Shown: piece by piece, positions 6,806 through 13,875 of the stretch
Numbering within the stretch: the stretch's first letter is position 1
Layout: each line of letters opens with the position of its first letter
Source: an uncultured Rhodospirillaceae bacterium
Lineage (GTDB): Bacteria; Pseudomonadota; Alphaproteobacteria; CAAGCB01; CAG-977
NCBI GenBank assembly: GCA_900553035.1
Contig: USCC01000041.1
Coordinates: 1 to 16,732 of the forward strand
Length of the DNA stretch: 16,732 bases
Direction of reading: 5' to 3'
The notes under the pieces: generated by a model
What the model saw: the letters and a program-made list of their open reading frames with translations, nothing else
Told to the model about the DNA's origin: nothing
Database searches by the model: none
Translations under genes and position numbers: made by a program

Positions 6806-6834
6806 TTGACGGGGGTTTTTGTTTGCTGTACAAG
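6806..6834 (+). promoter_or_regulatory. Promoter of tRNA-Leu
   Basis: TTGACG (6806-6811) and TACAAG (6829-6834) are separated by exactly 17 bp. Transcription would begin near 6841, about 14 nt before the mature tRNA 5' end. Confidence 0.7.
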
Positions 6835-6854
6835 CCTGTTTTGTACTTGGTTGT

Positions 6855-6941
6855 GCCCAAATGGCGGAATTGGTAGACGCGCTAGCTTCAGGTGCTAGTA
6901 CTCGCAAGGGTGTGTAGGTTCGAGTCCTATTTTGGGCACCA
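6855..6941 (+). tRNA. tRNA-Leu (anticodon CAG)
   Basis: An 87-nt type II tRNA with encoded CCA. The acceptor arms GCCCAAA (6855-6861) and TTTGGGC (6931-6937) pair perfectly and the discriminator is A. The anticodon stem CTAGC/GCTAG encloses loop TTCAGGT, giving CAG (reads CUG). The long variable arm (ACTCGCAAGGGTG region) and the T-loop TTCGAGT are present. It has its own promoter and a terminator 17 nt downstream. Confidence 0.97.
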
Positions 6942-6958
6942 AACAGGTTAAAAAAGTC

Positions 6959-6984
6959 AAGGGGCGTTAAGCCCCTTTCTTTTT
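6959..6984 (+). terminator. Rho-independent terminator after tRNA-Leu
   Basis: AAGGGGC (6959-6965) pairs with GCCCCTT (6971-6977) around loop GTTAA, followed by TCTTTTT. It lies 18 nt before the rnd start codon, so rnd would need read-through or an unseen promoter. Confidence 0.8.
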
Positions 6985-7002
6985 GCCGAAAAGGAGAGGA
7001 CG

Positions 7003-7617
7003 ATGGCTCAGGTGTATTTTCATGAAAACGATTTGCCGGCTTCCGTGACGTTTTCCGGCGCCGTTGCTGTCGATACCGAAACGATGGGGTTGGATCTGAA
7101 GCGTGACCGTCTCTGTCTGGTTCAGCTGGGCGACGGAAAGGGCAACTGCCATATCGTCCGTTTCCGGCGCGGCCGTTATGATGCGCCGAATCTGAAAGCT
7201 CTTCTGACCGATCCTTCTCTTTTGAAAATTTTTCAGTTTGCCCGGTTTGATCTGGCCGCCCTTTCGCACTACCTCGGCGTCATGTGCGCGCCGGTGTACT
7301 GTACGAAAATCGCGTCGAAAATCGCCCGGACCAATGCTCCGTCCCACAGCCTGAAAGCCCTGTGCGCCAGCCTCCTGGACGTCGAACTGGTCAAAGAGCA
7401 GCAGACCTCCGACTGGGGCGCGGAGGAACTGAGCGAGGCACAGCTTCAGTACGCCGCGAACGACGTCCTTTACCTGCACCGGCTGAAGGAAAAGCTGGAC
7501 GCCCTTCTGGAACGTGAAGGACGCCGCTGTTATGCGCAAGCCTGTTTTGATTTCCTGCCCCATGTCGCGGCTCTGGATCTGGCCGGCTGGAACTGTGACA
7601 CGCTTTTCGCCCATTGA
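7003..7617 (+). CDS. rnd: Ribonuclease D, short form
   Basis: A 3'-5' exoribonuclease of the DEDDy family that trims tRNA precursors and other structured RNAs. The 204-aa product shows Exo I VDTET with Asp24 and Glu26, Exo II around FARFDLAAL with Asp83, and Exo III YAANDVLYL with Tyr150 and Asp154, so the two-metal site is complete. It lacks the C-terminal HRDC domains of E. coli RNase D (about 375 aa), as is common for the short alphaproteobacterial form. A strong ribosome binding site AAGGAGAGG precedes the ATG. It lies just behind tRNA-Leu but is separated from it by a terminator; no separate promoter was recognised. A hairpin with a T-run follows at 7643-7682. Confidence 0.93.
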   Translation: MAQVYFHENDLPASVTFSGAVAVDTETMGLDLKRDRLCLVQLGDGKGNCHIVRFRRGRYDAPNLKALLTDPSLLKIFQFARFDLAALSHYLGVMCAPVYCTKIASKIARTNAPSHSLKALCASLLDVELVKEQQTSDWGAEELSEAQLQYAANDVLYLHRLKEKLDALLEREGRRCYAQACFDFLPHVAALDLAGWNCDTLFAH

Positions 7618-7632
7618 GACGCGTTTTTTAAG

Positions 7633-7661
7633 TTGTTCTTGAACGCGCCCGCCGTTAATAT
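7633..7661 (+). promoter_or_regulatory. Promoter of the kdsD-lptC-lptA-lptB-rpoN cluster
   Basis: TTGTTC (7633-7638) and TAATAT (7656-7661) are 17 bp apart. Transcription would start near 7668, some 20-35 nt before kdsD. The genes from kdsD to rpoN follow with overlaps or short gaps and no other terminator, so this is the likely main promoter. Confidence 0.6.
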
Positions 7662-7682
7662 ACGAGCCTTGGCGCGTTTTTT
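7643..7682 (+). terminator. Possible rnd terminator overlapping the kdsD promoter
   Basis: ACGCGCC (7643-7649) and GGCGCGT (7671-7677) pair perfectly over 7 bp and are followed by six T residues (7677-7682). The 21-nt loop contains the -10 box of the kdsD promoter. Because its left arm lies upstream of that start site, it could stop only transcripts coming from rnd. The large loop lowers confidence. Confidence 0.45.
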
Positions 7683-7688
7683 GCAGAA

Positions 7689-8672
7689 ATGGAGATTTTT
7701 CCCGTGCTTAGTTCTTCCGATATTCTGGCGGCGGCCCACCGGGTGATTGACCTGGAAACCCAGTCGCTGTCAAAGCTGTCCGCAAGTCTGGACGATTCGT
7801 TCGTTGAGGCCGTCAATCTGCTTTTCAATACCAAAGGACGCGTGATCGTCACCGGCATGGGAAAAAGCGGCCATATCGGCCGGAAAATCGCCGCGTCACT
7901 GGCGTCTTTGGGAACAACGGCATATTTCGTCCATCCGGGCGAGGCCAGTCACGGCGATCTGGGCATGATTGAACCGCAGGATATCGTACTGGCGCTTTCC
8001 AATTCCGGGGAAGCCCCCGAACTGGCGGACATTATCGCGTTTTGTCACCGTTTCGACATCAAGCTGATCGGCATGGTCGGGCGCCGCAACAGCACGCTGG
8101 CGCGCCAGTCGAACGTCGTTCTGTGTCTGCCGCCGATTCAGGAAGCCTGTCCGTTCGGCCTGGCGCCGACCACATCGACGACGCTGATGCTCGCTCTGGG
8201 CGACGCTCTGGCCATCGCGCTTCTGGAAATGCATGAATTTTCCAAGGATCAGTACAAACTCCGCCATCCGGGCGGCAAGCTGGGCAAGCTGATGCTGAGT
8301 GTCGGTGACCTGATGCATACGGGGGATGAAATGCCTCTGGTTTCGCCGCAGACAAAGATGTCCGAAGCCCTGATCGTCATGAGCGAAAAAAGCCTGGGAT
8401 GCGTCGGTGTTGTTGCTCCGGACGGTACTTTGTCCGGCATATTCACCGACGGCGACCTGCGTCGTAAAATGGCGCCGGATCTTTTTGATAAAACGATTGA
8501 GGAAGTCATGACGGTGTCGCCGAAAACAACATCGCCGCAAACGTCGGCGGCGGAAGCGCTCCGCCTGATGAACACGACGGGCAAGGGCATTACGAACCTG
8601 TTCGCCGTTGAAAACGACAAACCGGTCGGCGTTCTGCATGTCCATGACTGTCTGCGGGCCGGGGTGGGCTGA
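7689..8672 (+). CDS. kdsD: Arabinose-5-phosphate isomerase (KdsD/KpsF)
   Basis: Interconverts ribulose-5-phosphate and arabinose-5-phosphate, the first step towards Kdo of the LPS core. The 327-aa product has an N-terminal SIS sugar-phosphate domain (about 40-180) and two CBS domains (about 207-327, ending VLHVHDCLRAGVG). Numbered from the ATG, Lys59 in GMGKSGHIGRK, Glu111, Glu152 in EACPFGLAPT and His193 in RHPGG correspond to the E. coli KdsD active-site residues. The start is uncertain: the ATG at 7689 has no ribosome binding site, while GGAGA (7691-7695) stands 8 nt before an in-frame GTG at 7704 (MLSSSDIL, 322 aa), which may be the real start. Its TGA overlaps the lptC ATG by one base, indicating coupled translation. 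It is first in the LPS export cluster. Confidence 0.96.
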   Translation: MEIFPVLSSSDILAAAHRVIDLETQSLSKLSASLDDSFVEAVNLLFNTKGRVIVTGMGKSGHIGRKIAASLASLGTTAYFVHPGEASHGDLGMIEPQDIVLALSNSGEAPELADIIAFCHRFDIKLIGMVGRRNSTLARQSNVVLCLPPIQEACPFGLAPTTSTTLMLALGDALAIALLEMHEFSKDQYKLRHPGGKLGKLMLSVGDLMHTGDEMPLVSPQTKMSEALIVMSEKSLGCVGVVAPDGTLSGIFTDGDLRRKMAPDLFDKTIEEVMTVSPKTTSPQTSAAEALRLMNTTGKGITNLFAVENDKPVGVLHVHDCLRAGVG

Positions 8673-9361
8673 TGGAAGACAAGGTCGTCAAGCTGCCGAA
8701 AAACGTCCGTTGGGGAAAGACGCAGACGGACGGGGCTTACGACTGGCGGCGGCGTCAGGAACGACGCGTCAACCGCCACAGCCGTCTGGTTGTCTTGCTG
8801 AAGGTTGTTCTGCCCAGCTTTGCGGCCGTTCTGGTGGGGCTGGTCATTCTGTGGCCTCAGCTGGACGCACAGAAGGAAGGCTTTTCTCTGGCGGCGGGCG
8901 ACGCGGATCAGATTGGCATTCCCGAAGAACAGTCAATGATCAATCCGCGCTTTTTCACGGTGGACGAAACGGGGCAGCCTTTTAACCTGACCGCACGGAC
9001 AGCGCACGAAATTCCGGGTGATGTGCGCCGGGTACAGCTTGACGAAGTGAAGGCTGACGTCCTTCTGAAAAATGACCAGTGGTTCGCGCTGGACGCTGAC
9101 ACGGCCGTTTATTCGCAAATGGACGACATGCTCGAGCTGTCCGGGAATGTCCACCTTTATTCGGATCAGGGATACGAACTGGAAACGCCGCAGGCTTTCG
9201 TCAACGTCCGGACGCGCGATATCATCAGCCAGCGGGAGACGCACAGCCGTTCATCCGCCGGACACGCCGTTTCGGAAGGGTTTTCGGTGTCCGATCAGGG
9301 AAAGGTCATTCGTTTTCTGGGGAAAACAAAGGTTACTCTGTATTCCGGGGAGGGAAAATAG
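8672..9361 (+). CDS. lptC: LPS export protein LptC
   Basis: LptC is a bitopic inner-membrane protein that takes LPS from the LptB2FG extractor and hands it to periplasmic LptA. The 229-aa product has a basic cytoplasmic start (DWRRRQERRVNRHSR), one membrane span at about residues 39-62 (LVVLLKVVLPSFAAVLVGLV) and a periplasmic part built of short beta-strand-like segments such as MLELSGNVHLYSDQGYELET, the LptC/LptA jelly-roll type. It is somewhat longer than E. coli LptC (191 aa), largely from its N-terminal cytoplasmic tail, as is usual in Alphaproteobacteria. Start and stop are fixed by context: the ATG overlaps the kdsD stop by one base, and the stop comes 2 nt before the GTG of lptA. Confidence 0.93.
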   Translation: MEDKVVKLPKNVRWGKTQTDGAYDWRRRQERRVNRHSRLVVLLKVVLPSFAAVLVGLVILWPQLDAQKEGFSLAAGDADQIGIPEEQSMINPRFFTVDETGQPFNLTARTAHEIPGDVRRVQLDEVKADVLLKNDQWFALDADTAVYSQMDDMLELSGNVHLYSDQGYELETPQAFVNVRTRDIISQRETHSRSSAGHAVSEGFSVSDQGKVIRFLGKTKVTLYSGEGK

Positions 9362-9363
9362 CC

Positions 9364-10302
9364 GTGCTTGACGGAATGAAAAAATCAGGTGTTTTGCTGT
9401 TGGTTCTTCTTTGTCTGCAGGGAGCGGGAGTCCCGCAGGCGACCGCCGCGCCCAAAGGAAACGCCAAGGCGGAGGAAGTGGTTCTGACGTCGGAAGGCGG
9501 CATGGAATGGGACAGCAATAAAAAGACCATGACGGCTGAAAAAAAGGCGCTGGCCGTTCGCGGCGACACGGCTCTGGGCGCGGACCGCATGACGGCGTAT
9601 TACCGCGAAGGCCCGGATAAGAATAACGAATTTTTCAGGGTTTCCGCTTTCGGGAATGTAATCATCACAACGCCGAAACAGGTTATTTATGCCGACCGCG
9701 CGGATTATGAAATTGAAAAATCGGTAATCATTCTTAAAGGAAATCCCGTTAAACTGTATGCGGGCGAAGAGCAGATGACCGCGCGTGTGCTGGAGCTGTG
9801 GCAGGAAAAGGATATGGCCGTGGCCCGCAACAATGTCGTCGCGACCAAAGACGCACGAAAGCTGGAAGCAGAGGTTGTCAAAGCCTTCTTTGCCAAAAAG
9901 GGCGCGAAGAACGAAGTCGAACGTTTTGAAGCGGAAGACAATGTGACGATTACGAACGCCCGGGAAAAAGTGACGGGGGACTTTGGCGTTTATTTCGTTG
10001 ACAAGGAAACGGCGACGCTACGGGGGAACGTCAGAATTTCGCAGGGAAAGAACTATATTCTCGGCGAAGTGGCGGATATCAATATGAAAACCGGGGTCAG
10101 CCGCCTGCAGACTCCGGCGGGCAAGGATAACGAAAAGGGACGGGTCCGCGGAGTTTTCTTGCCCGAGGAAAGAAAAAAGAGTAATAAGAAGGACGCCGGC
10201 GTTTCGGAAAGAAAGTCGGAACCCGTCTTACGGAAGGAAAAAACAAAGCCAAATGAAAGCGGATCAAACGAAAAGCTCCTCGGCACCTCCGGAGCCTCTT
10301 AA
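9364..10302 (+). CDS. lptA: LPS transport periplasmic protein LptA, with a C-terminal extension
   Basis: LptA forms the periplasmic bridge that carries LPS between LptC and LptD. From the GTG at 9364, chosen for GGGAGGG 9 nt upstream, the product is 312 aa. It has a signal peptide (KKSGVLLLVLLCLQGAGVPQ, then ATAA) and OstA-type repeats: LTSEGGMEWDSNKKTMTAEKK, VSAFGNVIITTPKQVIYADR and FEAEDNVTITNAREKVTGD. It is much longer than E. coli LptA (185 aa). The last 50 or so residues (from about EERKKSNKKD) are charged, rich in Lys, Glu and Ser, and probably disordered. The final 50 nt overlap the start of lptB in another frame. The LPS role is well supported by family and neighbours; the tail has no known function. 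Confidence 0.92.
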   Translation: MLDGMKKSGVLLLVLLCLQGAGVPQATAAPKGNAKAEEVVLTSEGGMEWDSNKKTMTAEKKALAVRGDTALGADRMTAYYREGPDKNNEFFRVSAFGNVIITTPKQVIYADRADYEIEKSVIILKGNPVKLYAGEEQMTARVLELWQEKDMAVARNNVVATKDARKLEAEVVKAFFAKKGAKNEVERFEAEDNVTITNAREKVTGDFGVYFVDKETATLRGNVRISQGKNYILGEVADINMKTGVSRLQTPAGKDNEKGRVRGVFLPEERKKSNKKDAGVSERKSEPVLRKEKTKPNESGSNEKLLGTSGAS

Positions 10303-11062
10303 AAAAGAGGGTGAAGCGCCGCGTTTGGTCGCTTCGACGGAAACCGGCCTGCGGGCAATGAACATCAGCAAGGCGTATAAGAAACGCCCGGTGCTGCGCA
10401 ATGTTTCATTCAAGGTTGACCGCGGCGAGGCCGTCGGGCTTCTGGGGCCGAACGGCGCGGGCAAGACAACTTCTTTCTACTGTATTACGGGATTGATTAC
10501 CCCGGATTCGGGCGTTGTGTCCATTGACGGCATTGACGTCACCTCTTTGCCGATGTACCGCCGCGCACGTCTGGGCATCGGTTATCTGCCGCAGGAAGCT
10601 TCCATTTTCCGTAGCCTGAACGTTGAAAACAATATCCGTGCCGTGCTGGAAGTCGTCGAACCCCGCTGGGATCGGCGCGAGGAAATGCTGGAAGACCTTT
10701 TGAACGAATTTTCGGTCGCGCATCTGCGGCGTGCTCCGGCTCTGGCTCTGTCGGGCGGCGAACGACGCCGCGTTGAAATTGCCCGCGCACTGGCCTCCAA
10801 TCCTTCTTTTATTCTTCTGGACGAACCTCTGGCGGGGATTGACCCGATTTCCGTCGGGGAAATCCGTGACCTGGTGTCCCATCTGAAACACCGGGGCATC
10901 GGCGTCCTGATTACGGATCACAACGTCCGTGAAACGCTGGATATCATTGACCGCGCCTATATTTTGCACGACGGCGTCGTCCTGATGGAAGGAAATCCGC
11001 AGGACGTCGTGCGTCATGAAGACGTCCGCCGCGTTTATCTGGGCGAAAAATTCGCGTTGTAG
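10253..11062 (+). CDS. lptB: LPS export ABC transporter ATPase LptB
   Basis: The ATPase of the LptB2FG complex that pulls LPS out of the inner membrane. The 269-aa product has all ABC motifs: Walker A GPNGAGKTT (65-73), Q-loop Gln114, signature LSGGERRRVEIARAL (166-180), Walker B FILLDE (186-191) and switch His223. About 30 residues rich in Ser, Pro and Glu precede the ABC domain, which begins near LRAMNISKAYKKRPVLRNVSF. The ATG at 10253 lies inside the lptA tail and has no close ribosome binding site, so translation is probably coupled to lptA. An internal ATG at 10358 is an alternative start but would cut into the domain's first strand. LptF and LptG are not in the window; they usually lie elsewhere. 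Confidence 0.96.
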   Translation: MKADQTKSSSAPPEPLKKEGEAPRLVASTETGLRAMNISKAYKKRPVLRNVSFKVDRGEAVGLLGPNGAGKTTSFYCITGLITPDSGVVSIDGIDVTSLPMYRRARLGIGYLPQEASIFRSLNVENNIRAVLEVVEPRWDRREEMLEDLLNEFSVAHLRRAPALALSGGERRRVEIARALASNPSFILLDEPLAGIDPISVGEIRDLVSHLKHRGIGVLITDHNVRETLDIIDRAYILHDGVVLMEGNPQDVVRHEDVRRVYLGEKFAL

Positions 11063-11088
11063 CGCTTGATGAGGGGAGGGGATGAAAC

Positions 11089-12624
11089 ATGTCCTTGACG
11101 CCTCGTCTGGACTTACGGCAAGCCCAATCGCTGACGATGACTCCCCGGCTTCAGCAGGCCATTCGCCTGTTGCAGATGTCGGCTCTGGAAGTCGAAGCGG
11201 CGGTTGGTGAAGAGCTGGAAAAGAATCCTTTCCTGGAACGTGAAGGCGACAGCGCCGGCGTGGAAGATCCCGCGCCGTCCGGCTTGGAAAATGACGCGGA
11301 AATAATTGACCGCCCAGGGCCCGAGCCTTTATTTGATTCGCCGGACGGCGGCCCCGAAGCCGAGCCGGATACGAACGACCTTCCGACGGAAGACAGCTTT
11401 TACGAACAGGTACTGCCCGGCAGTGAGGAAGAAAAGGACGCTGAATTTGATTTTTCGGTGGATGCCTGGTCGGGCGCCGGCGGAAAAGGCGAGGGCGAAC
11501 CCGGTTTCCGTGCCGTTGATTTATGCGCCGCTCCGCCGCCGTCTCTGCATGATGAACTGACAGAACAGATCCGTCTGACTTTCCGGGAACCGTCCGATCG
11601 GCAGACGGCGCTTTTTTTGCTGGAACAGCTGGATGAAAACGCCCGTCTGCCCGAAGATCTGTCTGCCGTCGTGCGGGCTTCGGGCCGTCCGGCGGCGGAA
11701 GTTGAACGCATCCTGAAGGTTCTGCAGGGATTTTCGCCGGCCGGTGTGTTTGCCCGGTCTTTGGCGGAATGCTTTGCGCTTCAGCTGAAGGAAAAAGACC
11801 GTCTTGACCCGGCGATGGCGGTTCTGCTGGAGCATCTTGACCTTGTGGCCGACCGGGATTACCGTCAGCTTTCAAAGCTGTGCGGCGTGGATGGTGAAGA
11901 CGTCGCTGACATGATTCGGGAATTGCGCCGGCTTTCACCGCATCCGGCCGCGGAATACGACACCCCTCCGGCTTCGCCGCTGATTCCGGATGTTCTGCTT
12001 CGCCGCGACAGGATTGGAAATTTTATTGTCGAACTGAACCAGGCCGTTCTGCCGCGTCTTTTGATTAACCGGAGTTATGCCGCCGAAATTTCGGCTCTGG
12101 CCGGAAAGGATCGGGAAGCCCGGAAATTTCTGGGCGAGCGTCTGACGTCGGCAAACTGGCTGATTAAGGCTTTGAACCAAAGGGCGGAAACGATTCTGAA
12201 GGTTTCCGCGGAAATCGTCGAACGCCAGAAAGCCTTTTTCACGGAAGGCGAACAGGCTCTGCGCCCGATGGTTCTGAAAGATGTTGCCGAAGCCGTCGGC
12301 ATGCATGAAAGCACTGTCAGCCGTGTGACGGCAGGCAAATACATTGCTTCGCCGCGCGGGATTTTTGAACTGAAGTATTTCTTTTCACAGGCATTGGAAA
12401 GCGCGGACGGCGACGAAGCCCGGTCGGCTCAGGCTGTCAGATATCGTATCAGGGCTCTGATTGAGGCGGAAAAGCCCGACAATATCCTGTCTGACGAAAC
12501 ACTGGCCGTCCTCCTGAAAAAGGAAGGCGTTGAAATCGCCCGGCGAACCGTGGCAAAATACAGAGAGGCGCTGGGCATTCCGACCTCCGCGCGGCGAAAG
12601 CGTGAAAAACGCCTGCAGATGTAA
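11089..12624 (+). CDS. rpoN: RNA polymerase sigma-54 factor
   Basis: Sigma-54 directs RNA polymerase to -24/-12 promoters and needs an enhancer-binding ATPase, typically for nitrogen, motility or envelope genes. The 511-aa product has the Gln/Leu-rich region I (LRQAQSLTMTPRLQQAIRLL, about 9-28) and an acidic variable region II rich in Asp, Glu and Pro (about 48-140). The core-binding domain follows, then a helix-turn-helix near MHESTVSRVTAGKYIASPRG and the RpoN box ARRTVAKYRE (484-493). The ATG at 11089 follows a GGGGAGGGG ribosome binding site. It comes 26 nt after lptB in the same direction, the common alphaproteobacterial arrangement lptB-rpoN-hpf-ptsN. No enhancer-binding protein lies in the window. 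Confidence 0.97.
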   Translation: MSLTPRLDLRQAQSLTMTPRLQQAIRLLQMSALEVEAAVGEELEKNPFLEREGDSAGVEDPAPSGLENDAEIIDRPGPEPLFDSPDGGPEAEPDTNDLPTEDSFYEQVLPGSEEEKDAEFDFSVDAWSGAGGKGEGEPGFRAVDLCAAPPPSLHDELTEQIRLTFREPSDRQTALFLLEQLDENARLPEDLSAVVRASGRPAAEVERILKVLQGFSPAGVFARSLAECFALQLKEKDRLDPAMAVLLEHLDLVADRDYRQLSKLCGVDGEDVADMIRELRRLSPHPAAEYDTPPASPLIPDVLLRRDRIGNFIVELNQAVLPRLLINRSYAAEISALAGKDREARKFLGERLTSANWLIKALNQRAETILKVSAEIVERQKAFFTEGEQALRPMVLKDVAEAVGMHESTVSRVTAGKYIASPRGIFELKYFFSQALESADGDEARSAQAVRYRIRALIEAEKPDNILSDETLAVLLKKEGVEIARRTVAKYREALGIPTSARRKREKRLQM

Positions 12625-12651
12625 ACTTTTTTGCAGGAGTGCAACATTTTC

Positions 12652-12680
12652 TTGACTTAAAGCGGTACGGGTCGTAACTT
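12652..12680 (+). promoter_or_regulatory. Promoter of hpf-ptsN
   Basis: TTGACT (12652-12657) and TAACTT (12675-12680) are separated by exactly 17 bp. It lies in the 115-bp gap after rpoN, giving hpf a separate start of transcription. A small TGGGA-TGT-TCCCA hairpin (12692-12704) falls in the leader. No sigma-54 GG-N10-GC element was seen here. Confidence 0.7.
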
Positions 12681-12739
12681 CACGCCTTAGATGGGATGTT
12701 CCCAATAACCCTTAACTTTTTACAAATGAGAACGGCACT

Positions 12740-13300
12740 ATGAAAATCTCAATTACAGGCAAACAAATCGATATTGGTACCAGCTTGCGCTCTTATGTCG
12801 AAGAACACACGGAAAACACGGTGAAACGCTTTTTTGAATCTCCGCTGAATGCTTCTGTTGCGTTTTCCAAAGACGGCAACCTGATCAAGGTGGACACGAC
12901 CGTCCACGCGATGAGCGGCGTCCTGGTTCAGGGAAGCTCCTCCAATGTCGATGCTTATGCTGCTTTTGATGCCGCAAATGACCGTATTGCCAAACAGCTT
13001 CAGCGTTACAAAAAGCGGTTGACGGATCATAAAGCCCGTGCCGAAATGGTTAATTTCGCCGTTATCGAACCCGAAAAGGAAGATACGGAAGACTCTTTGC
13101 CGCAGGATGAAGCCGCACCCGTCGTTGTCGCGGAAATGCAGTCCGAACTGCCCCTGTGCACGGTCAGCGGCGCTGTAATGCGCATGGATCTGGCGGATGT
13201 TCCGGCTTTGATGTTCCGCAATGTGGCTCATGGCGGCCTGAACATGGTTTACCGCCGCGCCGATGGGAATATCGGCTGGGTCGATCCGCAGGCTTCCTGA
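12740..13300 (+). CDS. hpf: Ribosome hibernation-promoting factor, long form
   Basis: Binds the 30S decoding region in stationary phase and dimerises 70S ribosomes into inactive 100S particles. The 186-aa product has the N-terminal S30AE domain (MKISITGKQIDIGTSLRSYV through IAKQLQRYKKRLTDHK, about 1-100), an acidic linker (EPEKEDTEDSLPQDE) and the C-terminal dimerisation domain (about 135-186, with FRNVAHGGLNMVYRRADG). The length and C-domain make it the long form, able to make 100S dimers without RMF. It has its own promoter 60-90 nt upstream and is followed 41 nt later by ptsN. The ribosome binding site before the ATG is weak (GAG 10 nt upstream). Confidence 0.95.
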   Translation: MKISITGKQIDIGTSLRSYVEEHTENTVKRFFESPLNASVAFSKDGNLIKVDTTVHAMSGVLVQGSSSNVDAYAAFDAANDRIAKQLQRYKKRLTDHKARAEMVNFAVIEPEKEDTEDSLPQDEAAPVVVAEMQSELPLCTVSGAVMRMDLADVPALMFRNVAHGGLNMVYRRADGNIGWVDPQAS

Positions 13301-13341
13301 GTTCGCGGCCTTTTGGGTTTTCAAAAACGATAGGAACGGCA

Positions 13342-13797
13342 ATGCTTATTTCCGAATATTTGACGCCGCAGGCCATTCTTCCCGACTTGAAGGCGACGAG
13401 CAAGAAACAGGTTCTGCAGGAACTGTCAACGTTCGCCGGCGAACGCCTGGATATTGAAAACCGGACGATTTTTGACGTCCTGGTGGAACGCGAGCGTCTG
13501 GGAACGACCGGCTTCGGCAACGGGGTTGCCATTCCTCACGGCAAAATGCCGCAACTGAAACAGCTGCACATGATGTTCGCCCGTCTGGATGCGCCGGTAA
13601 ACTTCGACGCGGTCGACGGTCGTCCCGTTGATCTGATTTTCCTGCTTCTGACGCCGGAAAATGCCGGGGCGGATCATCTGAAGGCTCTTGCAAAAGCTTC
13701 CAGAATTCTGCGCGATGATAAAGTCTGTGCGAAACTGAGGGGAAGCGAAACCGCCGAGGCAATTTATTCGACAATCCTCGAATGCGAGCAGGAATAA
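13342..13797 (+). CDS. ptsN: PTS IIA-like nitrogen regulatory protein (EIIA-Ntr)
   Basis: The terminal phosphate acceptor of the nitrogen phosphotransferase system (PtsP-PtsO-PtsN), a regulator of potassium transport and other targets rather than a sugar transporter component. The 151-aa product is a single EIIA type-2 domain. The phosphorylated histidine is His66 in GFGNGVAIPHGK, and the later motif FLLLTPENAGADHLKALA is intact. I chose the ATG at 13342: the frame is open upstream to 13156, but that stretch overlaps hpf, and AGGA stands 7 nt before this ATG. It is probably co-transcribed with hpf, and a strong terminator follows 15 nt after its stop. No ptsO or ptsP is in the window. Confidence 0.96.
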   Translation: MLISEYLTPQAILPDLKATSKKQVLQELSTFAGERLDIENRTIFDVLVERERLGTTGFGNGVAIPHGKMPQLKQLHMMFARLDAPVNFDAVDGRPVDLIFLLLTPENAGADHLKALAKASRILRDDKVCAKLRGSETAEAIYSTILECEQE

Positions 13798-13812
13798 GCG
13801 TTTAATGGACAG

Positions 13813-13846
13813 AACCGATTCGGGAAAATTTCCGGATCGGTTTTTT
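13813..13846 (+). terminator. Rho-independent terminator after ptsN
   Basis: AACCGATTCGG (13813-13823) pairs with CCGGATCGGTT (13832-13842), 11 bp with one G-U pair, around an 8-nt loop. A run of six T follows at 13841-13846. It ends only 29 nt before the next gene. Confidence 0.92.
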
Positions 13847-13875
13847 CTTTCCGGCAGATTTGAAAGGAAAAGGAT

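Noticed and set aside
5951..6907. Minus-strand open frame of 318 codons over uppP and tRNA-Leu
   Set aside because: It runs through a tRNA gene and is antisense to uppP; its composition is that of a shadow frame.
10406..11938. Minus-strand open frame of 510 codons over lptB and rpoN
   Set aside because: It is antisense to two well-identified genes; low-complexity Pro/Arg-rich translation is typical of a GC-rich shadow.
12612..12637. CCTGCA/TGCAGG inverted repeat at the end of rpoN as a terminator
   Set aside because: The T-run lies in the loop, not after the stem, and the left arm is inside the coding sequence.
12625..12739. Sigma-54 promoter before hpf (autoregulation by rpoN)
   Set aside because: No GG-N10-GC with -24/-12 context was found; a standard TTGACT-17-TAACTT promoter explains the gap.
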